A stretch of 64,000 nt of DNA from JASGJS01 sp047601185 (GTDB lineage: Bacteria > Pseudomonadota > Gammaproteobacteria > JAURND01), in contig JASGJS010000001.1 of NCBI GenBank assembly GCA_047601185.1, positions 1,178,001-1,242,000 of the forward strand, given 5' to 3'. This document shows, in pieces, positions 8,346-17,233 of this stretch; within the stretch, counting starts at the first letter, position 1, and the number at the start of each line of letters is the position of its first letter. The position numbers and the translations under genes were made by a program. A model generated the notes under the pieces. That model saw only the letters and a list, made by a program, of their open reading frames with translations. It did not search any database and was not told the origin of the DNA.

Positions 8346-9422
8346 TCACGCAAGATAGTTTTTTTCCTGGCTATAGTTTAAAAAATTTTTTATTAGAAGA
8401 TCAGAATTTAAGAGAATAGAAGCTAATATTATAGATAAAATTCCACAACCGCTTATCAATAAGCTAGAAACATCAGACGTAAAGTACCGACCAAAGAATA
8501 CAGCTAAACCGGCACCAATACCAACAGCAGTTTCCTTAACAAGAAGAAATCCTGCTTTGGATCCATAGGCATCTAAGTAGCTTGCAAAGCATTCAATAAT
8601 TGACAGAATAATCGTCCATAAAGCTGCTCCAATCATAGTATAGGCATGAAAGTATTGAGGGAATGCAATAAGTATCATGCCAATTAACATCAAATAAAAA
8701 GTAATTTTAACAGAATTATTGGGATGGAATCTATCTAAAAGGCGTATGATTGGAATCTGTAGCAAAATAACTGTTCCACTGTTGATAAATATCATTATTC
8801 CATACCAATTCGGTAAATTATGTTTTGTTGACAAAATATATTGTGGTAATACTGATAGTACGCCAAAAAATTTTATTCCTATAGCAATGCCGACAAATAA
8901 CCATCCGAACCATCTTTTTTTATCGAAGCTTTTAGGGATAGATAATACAATGTCTTTTTTTATAGAATTTTTTATGGAAAACAAGATTATAAAAAATAAT
9001 ACACAAGCACTTATAAAGAAAAAAACATCTTTAGAATTAATTGAGAGTAATAAAACAATTCCAGATGCTAAACTTCCTGCATTCAAAGCTATTTTATTAT
9101 GAGCAGCTCCAGTAGTTGTTTCTGCAGCTTCTGATTTTATCAGATATCCTGAAACACTAAATCCAATGCCCACTAATATTGAACCAATGGTCATTTGATA
9201 ATTACCATTTAAGCAAAATAATAATGTGCCAATTGTGGAAATAATCAATGCTATGGTAATTGCATATTTCCCAAAAAGTCTAGAGAATAAAGGTGATGTT
9301 ATGAGGAAAAATCTGTATCCGATAGCAAGCAATGTGTTACTTAGTGGAGTTAGCCATATATTTGCTTTTCCTAAAAAGGCAAAGAGACAGGTTGCTGTGA
9401 CAAATCTAATAAAGAAAATCAT
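8346..9422 (-). CDS. MFS transporter, probable product exporter of the cluster
   Basis: This 358-residue protein is almost entirely hydrophobic, with about ten to eleven helices and a short loop KSEAAETTTGAAHNKIALNAGS that resembles the central region of MFS proteins. It starts four bases after the stop of the ATP-grasp gene, so it is tightly coupled to it. Export of the ligase product, or self-resistance, is the simplest role, inferred from position only. Strongly AT-rich, like the two genes upstream. It is shorter than a typical 12-helix MFS protein (about 400 residues), so the start or an end may be reduced. Confidence 0.7.
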   Translation of the reverse strand: MIFFIRFVTATCLFAFLGKANIWLTPLSNTLLAIGYRFFLITSPLFSRLFGKYAITIALIISTIGTLLFCLNGNYQMTIGSILVGIGFSVSGYLIKSEAAETTTGAAHNKIALNAGSLASGIVLLLSINSKDVFFFISACVLFFIILFSIKNSIKKDIVLSIPKSFDKKRWFGWLFVGIAIGIKFFGVLSVLPQYILSTKHNLPNWYGIMIFINSGTVILLQIPIIRLLDRFHPNNSVKITFYLMLIGMILIAFPQYFHAYTMIGAALWTIILSIIECFASYLDAYGSKAGFLLVKETAVGIGAGLAVFFGRYFTSDVSSLLISGCGILSIILASILLNSDLLIKNFLNYSQEKNYLA

Positions 9423-9426
9423 TAAT

Positions 9427-10695
9427 TTATCCTATGTGGCATGGAGGGAGGATCTTTATACCGTGTTTTGATAAAAAAATTTCTGCAGATAGAAGGGAAT
9501 ATACCAAAGAATCATAGCTGTCTGACTTGGCTTTAATATATCCAATAAAGTCTGAGTTATCACGTGGGCAATCAGTAATTTTATCTCCAATTTTTTTAGT
9601 CCAAGTAAATTCAATAAAATCCCCATGTATCATTGAAGAAAGTTCTGTTAATTTTGATACAGTAAATCTTTCAATAACGCCGTCTTGCGGCGCAGTGATA
9701 AAACGTATGCCAGCAAAACATTTCATTTTCAGTTCTTTAGGAGAACTATCAATTTTACCAATTGCCCATTCAATCCATAGCGTCCACGGGTCGAAGTCCT
9801 CAAATGCATATGATCCTAAATCCCAAATTTGACATCCACCAGGGCGAAGATTTGGCTCTACAGCGGAAACTTCATTTCTATTTTCTAACAAAAATATCTC
9901 ATTGTGACAGGCGCATCCATTATAACCAGATACTTCAGCCATAAACCTGGCTCCAGATATCAGTAAATCATGTTCAATTTTTGGCAGTGGTGCTGGAATA
10001 ATATGCTGTGGCTCTGCTCTATATTGAGTTGTTGTGGTCGTTTTTTCTGTTAACCAAGAATAACCGGCTACGTGATCCCAACTATATTCTTTTGAGTTCT
10101 CAATGAGTCTTTCTGCAGAAATTCCACCTGCAAGATATTTCTTTATTTGATGCCAAGCACGTTCGCAATCTTCATATTTTTTTATGGCAATGCAGCCACG
10201 ACTATTTCCTTCTTTCATCGGTTTTATGAAAACGCCAGAGTTAAATTCTCTAAAGACAGATTGTAGCTCCGCTAAAGAGCTTATTTTTTTCGAATCTACC
10301 TTTATGTATCCATCTGGCTTTGGTAAAATTGTTTCTCTTTGTCTAAAGTCATATTTATTCAAGGCGGAACCAATTGTTTTTGAATTTGCTCCTGGTAATC
10401 CAAAATATTCTGATAACAGTGCGCCAATTTGAGTGCCTTGGTCGGAAAATGGTAATACGCCAATAACATTTAAATTAAATTTTTTACAGAAATTTATAAT
10501 AATTTCTAGATTTTTAAAATCTTTATCCAAATTAACATCTATAGAAAAATCAACAGATTTTTTGTCATTATTGTCAATGCCATCCTTACATAAAACTGTA
10601 ATGGCATTAATAGAAGAACTTGCTTTTTCTCTAATTTTTATTACATCATTAATCCTGGTGTTGTTATATCCAACAACTAGAATGCAATCTTTCAT
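9427..10695 (-). CDS. ATP-grasp carboxylate-amine/amino-acid ligase
   Basis: This 422-residue protein has a Rossmann-like N-terminal domain (ILVVGYNNTRINDVIKIRE; GVLPFSDQGTQIGALLSEYFG) and an ATP-grasp domain from about residue 120: GVFIKPMKEGNSRGC (ATP-binding lysine and glycine-rich loop), and the metal-binding end VSAVEPNLRPGGCQIWDLG (E-x-N-x-R-x-GG). This is the pattern of the ligase group that includes carnosine synthase and bacterial dipeptide ligases, which join a carboxylate to an amine through an acyl-phosphate. The start has a GAGGGT site six bases upstream. It lies 48 bp after the oxygenase gene and 4 bp before the transporter gene. Substrates are unknown. Confidence 0.8.
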   Translation of the reverse strand: MKDCILVVGYNNTRINDVIKIREKASSSINAITVLCKDGIDNNDKKSVDFSIDVNLDKDFKNLEIIINFCKKFNLNVIGVLPFSDQGTQIGALLSEYFGLPGANSKTIGSALNKYDFRQRETILPKPDGYIKVDSKKISSLAELQSVFREFNSGVFIKPMKEGNSRGCIAIKKYEDCERAWHQIKKYLAGGISAERLIENSKEYSWDHVAGYSWLTEKTTTTTQYRAEPQHIIPAPLPKIEHDLLISGARFMAEVSGYNGCACHNEIFLLENRNEVSAVEPNLRPGGCQIWDLGSYAFEDFDPWTLWIEWAIGKIDSSPKELKMKCFAGIRFITAPQDGVIERFTVSKLTELSSMIHGDFIEFTWTKKIGDKITDCPRDNSDFIGYIKAKSDSYDSLVYSLLSAEIFLSKHGIKILPPCHIG

Positions 10696-10743
10696 AGTTA
10701 CCCTCTTTTATGGTTGAAATTTTTGAATCATAGGTTTGTATTG

Positions 10744-11733
10744 TTAATAATTCGTATTTTTTCTCTGACCTTTGCTGCGGTATAACAGCCTGGGTGTGTT
10801 AAATAAATTTGAATTAGAAGCAAACTTCATTGCGATATTTTTTTCAATTTTCATTTCTTCTCGTGCATGGAGAACTTTGTAGTTGGCGATTATTAAAAAA
10901 GTTCCTGTATCTGTTTGAGAAGTTTCAAAAGGACAATTTTTTAAATTATCAGTCATTTTGTTAAGCAGTATCTGATGTTGAGAATCTGAAGACAGCATTC
11001 TAGTACCTGTAATGTCATCTATCCTGAAGTCAAGAAAAAATCTAAATCCATATAGTTCTGAGTACTCTACAATATTTCTTTCTCTTTCTATTATTATATC
11101 TACATTTTTTCCAGACCTAAACTTTGCTTTAATATTTTTTAATTGTGACAATTCATTATCAGTAAAATTTCTGAGAATATTTTTTGGAAAAAAACATTTT
11201 GTTGCTGTTCTTGTCTTGTCTCTGCATACAGTTAATGAAAGATAATCTACATTTAATTTCTCATATAAATCGTCAGCGTGTGGCATTATTTCTCCGTAAC
11301 CACTTCCCCAATTTTTATATTTTTCAGCTGATGACTTTAAATATAATGTTTTATGCTCTTCATAATCATATTTAATGTCTAAAATATTAAATAAATCTGA
11401 AAGAGATTCATGTACAAGGAGCGACAGTTTTGGGGAGTCACTTTCGAAAATATTTTTGATGCAAACTCCAGCGATATTACTTTTATGGAAGCCAACAATA
11501 CTAAAGTAATCAATGTGTTCTTTTTTTAAATTATCTAAAAATATGTTTATCAGCTTAAATTTTAGATTTTGAAAAGATAAATTGGAGTTTAATTTTCTTA
11601 TCCACCAATTTTCAATAATGTCAGAAATATAAGAAAAATCTATTGTAATGAATTTTTCTTGATTTATCTCTTTTTTTAGTAATTTAGCAAATTGCTGTTC
11701 AGTCATTTTATTTTGTGAGAATTCTAATTTCAT
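10744..11733 (-). CDS. Putative Fe(II)/2-oxoglutarate-dependent oxygenase (TauD/clavaminate-synthase-like)
   Basis: With the ATG at 11733 the protein has 329 residues. The upstream TTG (11775) has no ribosome site, whereas GAG stands seven bases before this ATG. Candidate iron ligands are His152 and Asp154 in MPHADDLYEKLNVDYLSL and His289 in NYKVLHAREE. An Arg that could hold 2-oxoglutarate follows in TPRLLYRSKG (Arg315 or Arg319). Spacing and context match amino-acid hydroxylases of the VioC/AsnO type. First gene of a three-gene operon with an ATP-grasp ligase and a transporter, so it may hydroxylate an amino acid before or after ligation. Motif-based, with weak overall similarity. Confidence 0.65.
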   Translation of the reverse strand: MKLEFSQNKMTEQQFAKLLKKEINQEKFITIDFSYISDIIENWWIRKLNSNLSFQNLKFKLINIFLDNLKKEHIDYFSIVGFHKSNIAGVCIKNIFESDSPKLSLLVHESLSDLFNILDIKYDYEEHKTLYLKSSAEKYKNWGSGYGEIMPHADDLYEKLNVDYLSLTVCRDKTRTATKCFFPKNILRNFTDNELSQLKNIKAKFRSGKNVDIIIERERNIVEYSELYGFRFFLDFRIDDITGTRMLSSDSQHQILLNKMTDNLKNCPFETSQTDTGTFLIIANYKVLHAREEMKIEKNIAMKFASNSNLFNTPRLLYRSKGQRKNTNY

Positions 11734-11995
11734 GGTTTTTCTCGGAGAAATTTCGTTTTTATTTCCTATTTGCAAAATTGATACGCAATGATACCTTCAA
11801 GCGTTTTATTGAATTAAATCGTAAAATTAGTTTGATAGGCGGAAGGAAGGTAAGTTGGTAACCAACTCTGACATTCTTATCGCTAAGGACCTGAGAAGGA
11901 CACTAAAGAAAGCACGTCAAGCGTTACCCTAAACTTATCTTTTTGCCGCGATCTGTCATCTTAATTTAGAGTATGAACTAACCATGGAATGCCCC
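11734..11995. other. Upstream region of the biosynthetic operon
   Basis: Contains the probable promoter of the leftward operon and a near-perfect palindrome at 11853-11867. A short plus-strand frame ending DLRRTLKKARQALP before TAA near 11930 is too short to assign. No other gene seen. Confidence 0.35.
11853..11867. promoter_or_regulatory. Palindrome, possible operator
   Basis: AGTTGGTAACCAACT has two 7-bp arms around one base, about 120 bp before the oxygenase start. It could be a regulator site; nothing else supports this. Confidence 0.25.
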
Positions 11996-12268
11996 ACAAC
12001 CAACCACTATGAACTTTCCACAGTCGATAGTCATAGGAAAAGAATTTGAGGAAAGAAATTTTCTGATAAGGCTGAATTGACCAGCGGCAGCGCAGTAGCG
12101 CGTCGGGTAAAGAAAAAACGCAGAAAAATGTTTTACGCAGAAGCGTGATGTTGTAAGCTTTCATAGCCACGGTGACCTCTTGCTCAGGTTGTTAGTGGAA
12201 GTATCTGCTGGATGCTTCGAACCATCCAGTAGGTGCTCTTATTATTAAAGGATACTTAAAAAAAATCA
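11994..12268 (+). repeat. Direct repeat copy 2 (about 270 bp), flanks the biosynthetic operon
   Basis: Second copy of the element at 7640-7925, in the same orientation. The 57-codon minus-strand frame of copy 1 is open here too and continues to 11961 (GTG at 12170, 69 codons), with about ten to twelve residue differences. The two copies bracket exactly the transporter, ATP-grasp and oxygenase genes. Confidence 0.75.
12167..12234 (+). ncRNA. Candidate structured RNA (two hairpins) in direct repeat copy 2
   Basis: Same two hairpins as at 7814-7881. The second stem pairs 12203-12214 (ATCTGCTGGATG) with 12223-12234 (CATCCAGTAGGT) around loop CTTCGAAC. Substitutions against copy 1 preserve pairing. 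Confidence 0.4.
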
Positions 12269-12470
12269 ACTATTTTTTGACAGTTTCTTTTTCAACTTTT
12301 TCTCTCTGCATTATTTCCAGAGGTCTTTATCGGAATGAAACCTAGGTTTTTTATTCACAGGATTTTTTTTAGCTAGCCCTTTCCAGGAAGAAAAGTTTTT
12401 CGAACTGATTTAAGGTAAGAAACGCTCTAAATTTCTTTTCACCGCAGTTCGCATGGCTTTAACCTTACTC

Positions 12471-12491
12471 TATAAATGACATTCATTTATA
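12471..12491. promoter_or_regulatory. Perfect 8-bp inverted repeat, possible operator
   Basis: TATAAATG and CATTTATA are separated by five bases, about 310 bp before cphA. It could be a repressor site or just AT-rich DNA. Confidence 0.2.
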
Positions 12492-12610
12492 AATTTTTGC
12501 AAATAATGTACTAAAGTCGAAGTCAAAATAATATTAATTTTAGACATAAATCCTCCAAAATATGATATATTATACGTTAATATCCATTTATCAATAGACT
12601 GACCTCCTTC

Positions 12611-12672
12611 ACCCCTCATCCGCCCTATCGGGCACCTTCTCCCACAAGGGGAGAAGGAAACAGCTCGCCACT
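12611..12672 (+). repeat. Repeat family A (REP-like), plus orientation
   Basis: Begins CCCCTCATCCGCCC, contains the palindromic TATCGGGCACCTTCTCCCAC part, and ends CAGCTCGCCAC. The same unit recurs at least ten times in this window. Confidence 0.8.
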
Positions 12673-12801
12673 CAAATTTTTATAGATCTAAAATGTCAAC
12701 AGCTCCTACCGATAAATTATAAAATCTTGTCCTATACTTAAATCACGGCACTCTCTAAGCCACACCCTGAGCGTTAATGGACTGACTATCAAAGGGATTA
12801 T

Positions 12802-15432
12802 ATGGAAATTTTAAACCTAAAAGTTTTAAAAGGGCCTAACTATTGGTCAAATTTCAGAAAAAAGCTCATTGTTTTGGAGCTTGATCTTAAGCGTTATGAA
12901 GCCATTCCCACTGACCAGATCGAAGATTTTCCCGCACTGTTGACCCATTTAATCCCTTCCCTCCATACCCATCATTGCTCGGAAGGTCAGGAAGGGGGAT
13001 TTGTTAAGCGTCTGCAGCAAGGGACTTGGCTAGGCCATGTTATAGAGCATGTTGCATTAGAATTACAGACGTTGGCGGGGATGGACTGTGGATTTGGTCG
13101 AACCCGCTCAACCGCTAAAAAAGGTGTCTACTATGTGGTGTTTTCCTACGAAATTGAAGAAGCGGGGATTTATGCTGCGCAGGCCGCTGTTCAATTAGTC
13201 AGTGCTTTGGTGCATTTTAAAAGTTATCCTTTTTTATTGCGCGATATTCAGCAACTGAAAAGAATATTTGCCGCAAAAAGTTTGGGTGTAAGCACGAAAG
13301 CCATCCTTCGAGAGGCAAAAAAGCGCAATATCCCTTACACCCATTTGGAAGATGACACCTCTTTAGTGATGCTGGGGCAAGGTTGTCATCGTCGCTTAAT
13401 CTCTGCCACGATTGGTCATGCCACCAGTTGCATTGGGGTGGACATCACGGCTGAAAAAGATCTCACCAAAAATATGTTGTCGGCAGCTTTTATTCCTGTG
13501 CCGGAAGGGAAAGTTGTAAAAGATTTCAATGACTTGAGGAAAGCTTTAAAGGTGTTAGGTTATCCTGTGGTAATTAAGCCGAGAGACGGCAATCACGGCA
13601 GGGGCATTACCACCCATATTCTGAACCAGCAACAAGCCATGGCGGCTTTTGATGTGGCTAAAACAGTATCAAAAACTGTTATTGTTGAACGGTTTGTGGA
13701 AGGTTCTGATTACAGACTGTTAGTGGTAAATTATCAATTGGTAGCGGCGGCTAAGCGAGTGCCCGCTTTTGTGGTGGGGAATGGGCAATCTACCCTCCAA
13801 CAGCTGATCGATCAAGAAAATCAAAATCCTCAACGAGGCGAAGGCCACGAAAATTATTTAACTAAGATTGTTGTGGATGAACAAACATTAATGATTTTAG
13901 CCAGCGTGGGTTTGACGCTAGAAAGTATTTTGCCCGCACAGCAGATATTATATTTAAAACACACCGCTAACATTAGTACGGGAGGTGTGCCGATGGATGT
14001 CACCAAACATATCCATCCCCAAAATAAACTGTTAGCGGAGCGAATTGCTCGGCTGGTCAATTTAGATATTTGCGGTATTGATCTAATCGCCAAAAATATT
14101 GAAACACCGATTTTAGAAAATCAGGGACGAATTATCGAAGTGAATGCTGCGCCCGGTCTGCGTATGCACATGAATCCTCAATTGTCTCATGATGGATCAA
14201 TTGCTCAACACGTGATGGATATGCTGTATCCCAATGATGCGCCGACTCGCATTCCACTGATTGCGGTCACTGGCACCAATGGGAAAACCACTACCGTACG
14301 ACTGATTGCCCATTTGGCAGCACAAGCTGGACATAAAGTCGGCTTCACCACGACCGATGGCATTTATATTAATCATGAACGCGTTTATACGGGAGATTGT
14401 AGCGGGCCGAGTAGTGCCCGTGCAGTGTTGCAAGATCCTTTAATTGATTTTGCGGTATTAGAATGCGCGAGAGGGGGGATATTGCGGCAAGGGTTAGGAT
14501 TTAATGCCTGCGATATCAGCATTTTATTAAATGTGTCAGAAGATCATTTAGGACTAGAGGGCATTGAAACGCTAGAAGATTTAGTGCGAACCAAAAGTGT
14601 GGTGGTCAGGAGCACACGCGCTGAAGGCACCGCTATTTTAAATGCAGATGATGATTTGATTTATGAATTGAGGGAAGAATTATCTTGTCAAATTGCTTTA
14701 TTAAGTTTACGGGATGATAACCCAAGAATCCTTGCGCACTGTGCAAATGGTGGGCTTGCCGCTTATATTTCTGAAGGGTTTATTGTGGTCCGCCGCAATC
14801 ACGATCTCACCAAAGTCGTGAAGCTTGAAAACATCCCTTTAACCCATGGCGGCATGGCGCAGTGCATGATACAAAATCTGCTCGCCGCTTTATTAGCAGG
14901 CATTGCCAGCCAATTTACTTTAGAGCAAATTGTTCAGTCTCTGGTGAGTTTTATACCTTCTGCGCAAAACTTGCCCGGACGAATGAATTTATTTCATTTT
15001 GATCATTGCAAAGTGTTAATCGACTATGCCCATAATACAGACGCTTTTATTCAATTGCAGCAATATGTCCAAAAAATAACGATGGGCAAAAAGGTTGGTA
15101 TTATCGGTGCGCCAGGCGATCGCCGTCCACACGATATCAAACAAATTGGATTTTATGCCGCGCAAATGTTTGACCAAATTATTATTCGACATGATAAAGA
15201 TGGTAGAGGGAAAACTAATGAAGAAATTACCTGTTATTTAATGGAAGGGATAATGGCTGTCAATCCCAATTTAGATGTCTCTATTCTGTCAGATGAAAAA
15301 GCGGCATTATTGTACGCAATTAAGACCGCAGAAGCTGGCACTTTTATTACGTGTTGTTTTGATAAAGTATTTGAAGCGATAGATTTATTGAAAAATTTGC
15401 CGAAATTAACGAAGCAAGAGGAAATATCATGA
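12802..15432 (+). CDS. cphA: Cyanophycin synthetase
   Basis: This 876-residue protein has the usual CphA length and three-part layout. An N-terminal domain (GTWLGHVIEHVALELQTLAG) is followed by an ATP-grasp domain (about 215-480; GYPVVIKPRDGNHGRGI, and EVNAAPGLRMH) and a Mur-ligase-like half with the P-loop VTGTNGKTTTVRL (about 490). It polymerises Asp and Arg into cyanophycin granules in the cytoplasm using ATP. The start has an AAGGGA site seven bases upstream. It overlaps cphB by 4 bp (ATGA), so the operon makes and breaks down the polymer. Confidence 0.95.
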   Translation: MEILNLKVLKGPNYWSNFRKKLIVLELDLKRYEAIPTDQIEDFPALLTHLIPSLHTHHCSEGQEGGFVKRLQQGTWLGHVIEHVALELQTLAGMDCGFGRTRSTAKKGVYYVVFSYEIEEAGIYAAQAAVQLVSALVHFKSYPFLLRDIQQLKRIFAAKSLGVSTKAILREAKKRNIPYTHLEDDTSLVMLGQGCHRRLISATIGHATSCIGVDITAEKDLTKNMLSAAFIPVPEGKVVKDFNDLRKALKVLGYPVVIKPRDGNHGRGITTHILNQQQAMAAFDVAKTVSKTVIVERFVEGSDYRLLVVNYQLVAAAKRVPAFVVGNGQSTLQQLIDQENQNPQRGEGHENYLTKIVVDEQTLMILASVGLTLESILPAQQILYLKHTANISTGGVPMDVTKHIHPQNKLLAERIARLVNLDICGIDLIAKNIETPILENQGRIIEVNAAPGLRMHMNPQLSHDGSIAQHVMDMLYPNDAPTRIPLIAVTGTNGKTTTVRLIAHLAAQAGHKVGFTTTDGIYINHERVYTGDCSGPSSARAVLQDPLIDFAVLECARGGILRQGLGFNACDISILLNVSEDHLGLEGIETLEDLVRTKSVVVRSTRAEGTAILNADDDLIYELREELSCQIALLSLRDDNPRILAHCANGGLAAYISEGFIVVRRNHDLTKVVKLENIPLTHGGMAQCMIQNLLAALLAGIASQFTLEQIVQSLVSFIPSAQNLPGRMNLFHFDHCKVLIDYAHNTDAFIQLQQYVQKITMGKKVGIIGAPGDRRPHDIKQIGFYAAQMFDQIIIRHDKDGRGKTNEEITCYLMEGIMAVNPNLDVSILSDEKAALLYAIKTAEAGTFITCCFDKVFEAIDLLKNLPKLTKQEEIS

Positions 15433-16286
15433 CGCCTAAAGGTAAGTTATTTTTAATTGGTGGCGCTGAGGACAAAGGAGAGGAAGACAAAATTTCTTCT
15501 CCTAATATCGAGTTTGGTCGATTAGAAATTTTAAGCGAATTATTAGCCGCGGCTAAACACCACAAAATTGAAATTATTACCACAGGTTCACGATTTCCAG
15601 ATGAAGTTAAAAAAACCTATCAAAACGCTTTTCATAAATTGCATTATCCAAATCCAGGCTTTTTATCCATTAAGAATCGCTTTGAAGCCAATGATCCGCA
15701 TTTTTTGGAAAGAGTCGAAAAAGCTTGTGTGGTGTTTTTTTCCGGTGGGGATCAATTTCGATTGTCGACAATATTAGGTGGCACGCAAATGACGGAAGTG
15801 ATTAAACATCGCTACCTTCATGATAAAAATTTTGTGGTGGCTGGTACCAGTGCAGGTGCGATGGTGATGTCAACCGTGATGATTAAAGAGGGGGGCAAAG
15901 AGGAAGCTTTATTTAACCATGATATTAAAACCACAGCAGGATTAGGGTTGTTACAAAACTGCATTATCGATACGCATTTTATTAAGCGTGGTCGTTTTGC
16001 TCGGTTAGCGCATGCCATCATTATAAATCCAGAACAACTGGGCATAGGTTTAGGTGAAGATGCAGGATTAATGATTGAGCATGGCACCCATGCTGAATGT
16101 CGAGGTTCAGGCATGGTGGTCATTATCGATGGGAGATATATCGGACAAACCAATATCACCGAAGCCCAAGATGCGGATCCTATTTTTGTTGAAAATCTCA
16201 AAGTGCATTTATTAGTTAAAGGATGCCGATTTTCGATTAAAGAGCGCGAGTTAGCAAATCCTGCCATAGGAAAATTATATGAATAA
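15429..16286 (+). CDS. cphB: Cyanophycinase
   Basis: This 285-residue serine exopeptidase of the peptidase S51 family releases beta-Asp-Arg dipeptides from cyanophycin. The nucleophile Ser is in VVAGTSAGAMVMS (about residue 140). FFSGGDQFRLS and IDTHFIKRGRFARL are further conserved family segments. The start follows GAGGAA by six bases and overlaps the cphA stop; its own stop overlaps the next gene by 8 bp. Translational coupling is likely along the operon. Confidence 0.95.
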   Translation: MTPKGKLFLIGGAEDKGEEDKISSPNIEFGRLEILSELLAAAKHHKIEIITTGSRFPDEVKKTYQNAFHKLHYPNPGFLSIKNRFEANDPHFLERVEKACVVFFSGGDQFRLSTILGGTQMTEVIKHRYLHDKNFVVAGTSAGAMVMSTVMIKEGGKEEALFNHDIKTTAGLGLLQNCIIDTHFIKRGRFARLAHAIIINPEQLGIGLGEDAGLMIEHGTHAECRGSGMVVIIDGRYIGQTNITEAQDADPIFVENLKVHLLVKGCRFSIKERELANPAIGKLYE

Positions 16287-17205
16287 ATTTGGCATTGCAA
16301 TTCATGGCGGCGCAGGCAATGAAACACCATTTTTAACGGCGCATCTTAAAGAATATGAAGCAAGTCTACAGGAAGCTCTGCAAATAGGTTATGACATTGT
16401 CAAAGCGGGCGGTGCTGCATTAGACGCTGTGCAAGCCGCCGTCATGAATCTCGAAGACAATCCTTTATTTAATGCAGGTCGAGGTTCGGCTTTAGATGCC
16501 AAAGGCGAAATTGAAATGGATGCCGCCATTATGGATGGAAGAGAAGTGGCAGCAGGTGCTGTGTCCATGGTCCGTTATGTTAAAAATCCCATTTTATTGG
16601 CCAGAACTATTATGAGTAAGACCAAACACGTGTTTCTATCGGGTTATGGCGCTTTAGAATTTGCCAAAATTAATGAGTTGAGTTTAGAACCTGAATCATA
16701 TTTTGTCACCGATCATGAGTATGCGATATTTCTGAATGATTCAAAAGATGCTGAACTGCAACATACTATGGAAAAAAAGGTGTATGGCAGCACTGGCACC
16801 GTCGGCGCTGTTGCCCTCGATCAAGCAGGCAATATTGCTGCGGCGACTTCAACTGGCGGCATCAGTAATAGTTTACCCGGAAGAATTGGCGACAGTTGCG
16901 TGATTGGCGCAGGGTGTTATGCCAATAATCGCAATTGCGCCGTTTCTGGCACTGGAATCGGCGAAATTTTAATTACTGATGTGATTGCGCATACTATCGC
17001 AATGTCGGTTGAGTTTAAGCAATATCCACTTCAAAAAGCCTGTGATTATGTAATACTGGAAAGAGATCGTCCCAAACAAGGTAGTATTGGAGTGATTGCG
17101 ATTGATAAAGCGGCGAATATCGGCATTTCCTTCAGCTCAGAAATCATGAAGCGGGCGTGGATGACGTCTGAGCAAGCACAACCTCAGGTGAAAATTTATC
17201 CATGA
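16279..17205 (+). CDS. iaaA: Isoaspartyl peptidase / L-asparaginase (plant-type Ntn-hydrolase)
   Basis: This 308-residue protein of the Ntn-hydrolase asparaginase-2 family opens with IAIHGGAGN and contains AVMNLEDNPLFNAGRGSAL. The autocleavage/nucleophile Thr is in YGSTGTVGAVALD (about residue 174), followed by STGGISNSLPGRIGDS. It would split the beta-Asp-Arg dipeptide released by CphB into Asp and Arg, completing cyanophycin use. Third gene of the operon. The same family also includes asparaginases, but the context favours the dipeptidase role. Confidence 0.92.
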   Translation: MNKFGIAIHGGAGNETPFLTAHLKEYEASLQEALQIGYDIVKAGGAALDAVQAAVMNLEDNPLFNAGRGSALDAKGEIEMDAAIMDGREVAAGAVSMVRYVKNPILLARTIMSKTKHVFLSGYGALEFAKINELSLEPESYFVTDHEYAIFLNDSKDAELQHTMEKKVYGSTGTVGAVALDQAGNIAAATSTGGISNSLPGRIGDSCVIGAGCYANNRNCAVSGTGIGEILITDVIAHTIAMSVEFKQYPLQKACDYVILERDRPKQGSIGVIAIDKAANIGISFSSEIMKRAWMTSEQAQPQVKIYP

Positions 17206-17213
17206 GGTTGTGC
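17176..17213 (+). terminator. Hairpin across the iaaA stop codon, possible terminator
   Basis: GCACAACCTCA (17176-17186) pairs perfectly with TGAGGTTGTGC (17203-17213) around a 16-base loop. It lies between convergent genes, but no T-run follows, so a standard intrinsic terminator is uncertain. Confidence 0.35.
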
Positions 17214-17233
17214 GCGCAAAAGAATGGGTCTCT

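Larger units (their letters stand above)
12269..12801. other. Intergenic region upstream of cphA
   Basis: No gene seen. It marks the change from AT-rich island DNA to the cyanophycin operon. It holds a palindrome (12471-12491), an AT-rich stretch and one family A repeat (12611-12672). Confidence 0.5.

Noticed and set aside
8719..10717. Several plus-strand frames opposite the transporter and ATP-grasp genes
   Set aside because: They are antisense shadows in AT-rich DNA with no ribosome sites or recognisable motifs.
11835..11930. Short plus-strand frame ending LRRTLKKARQALP
   Set aside because: About 31 codons after a stop, with no start or family match. It could be a remnant but cannot be assigned.
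11961..12170. 69-codon minus-strand gene in repeat copy 2 (57 codons in copy 1)
   Set aside because: Differences between the copies mostly change the peptide, the two frames end at different places, and no ribosome site is seen. RNA structure explains the conservation better.
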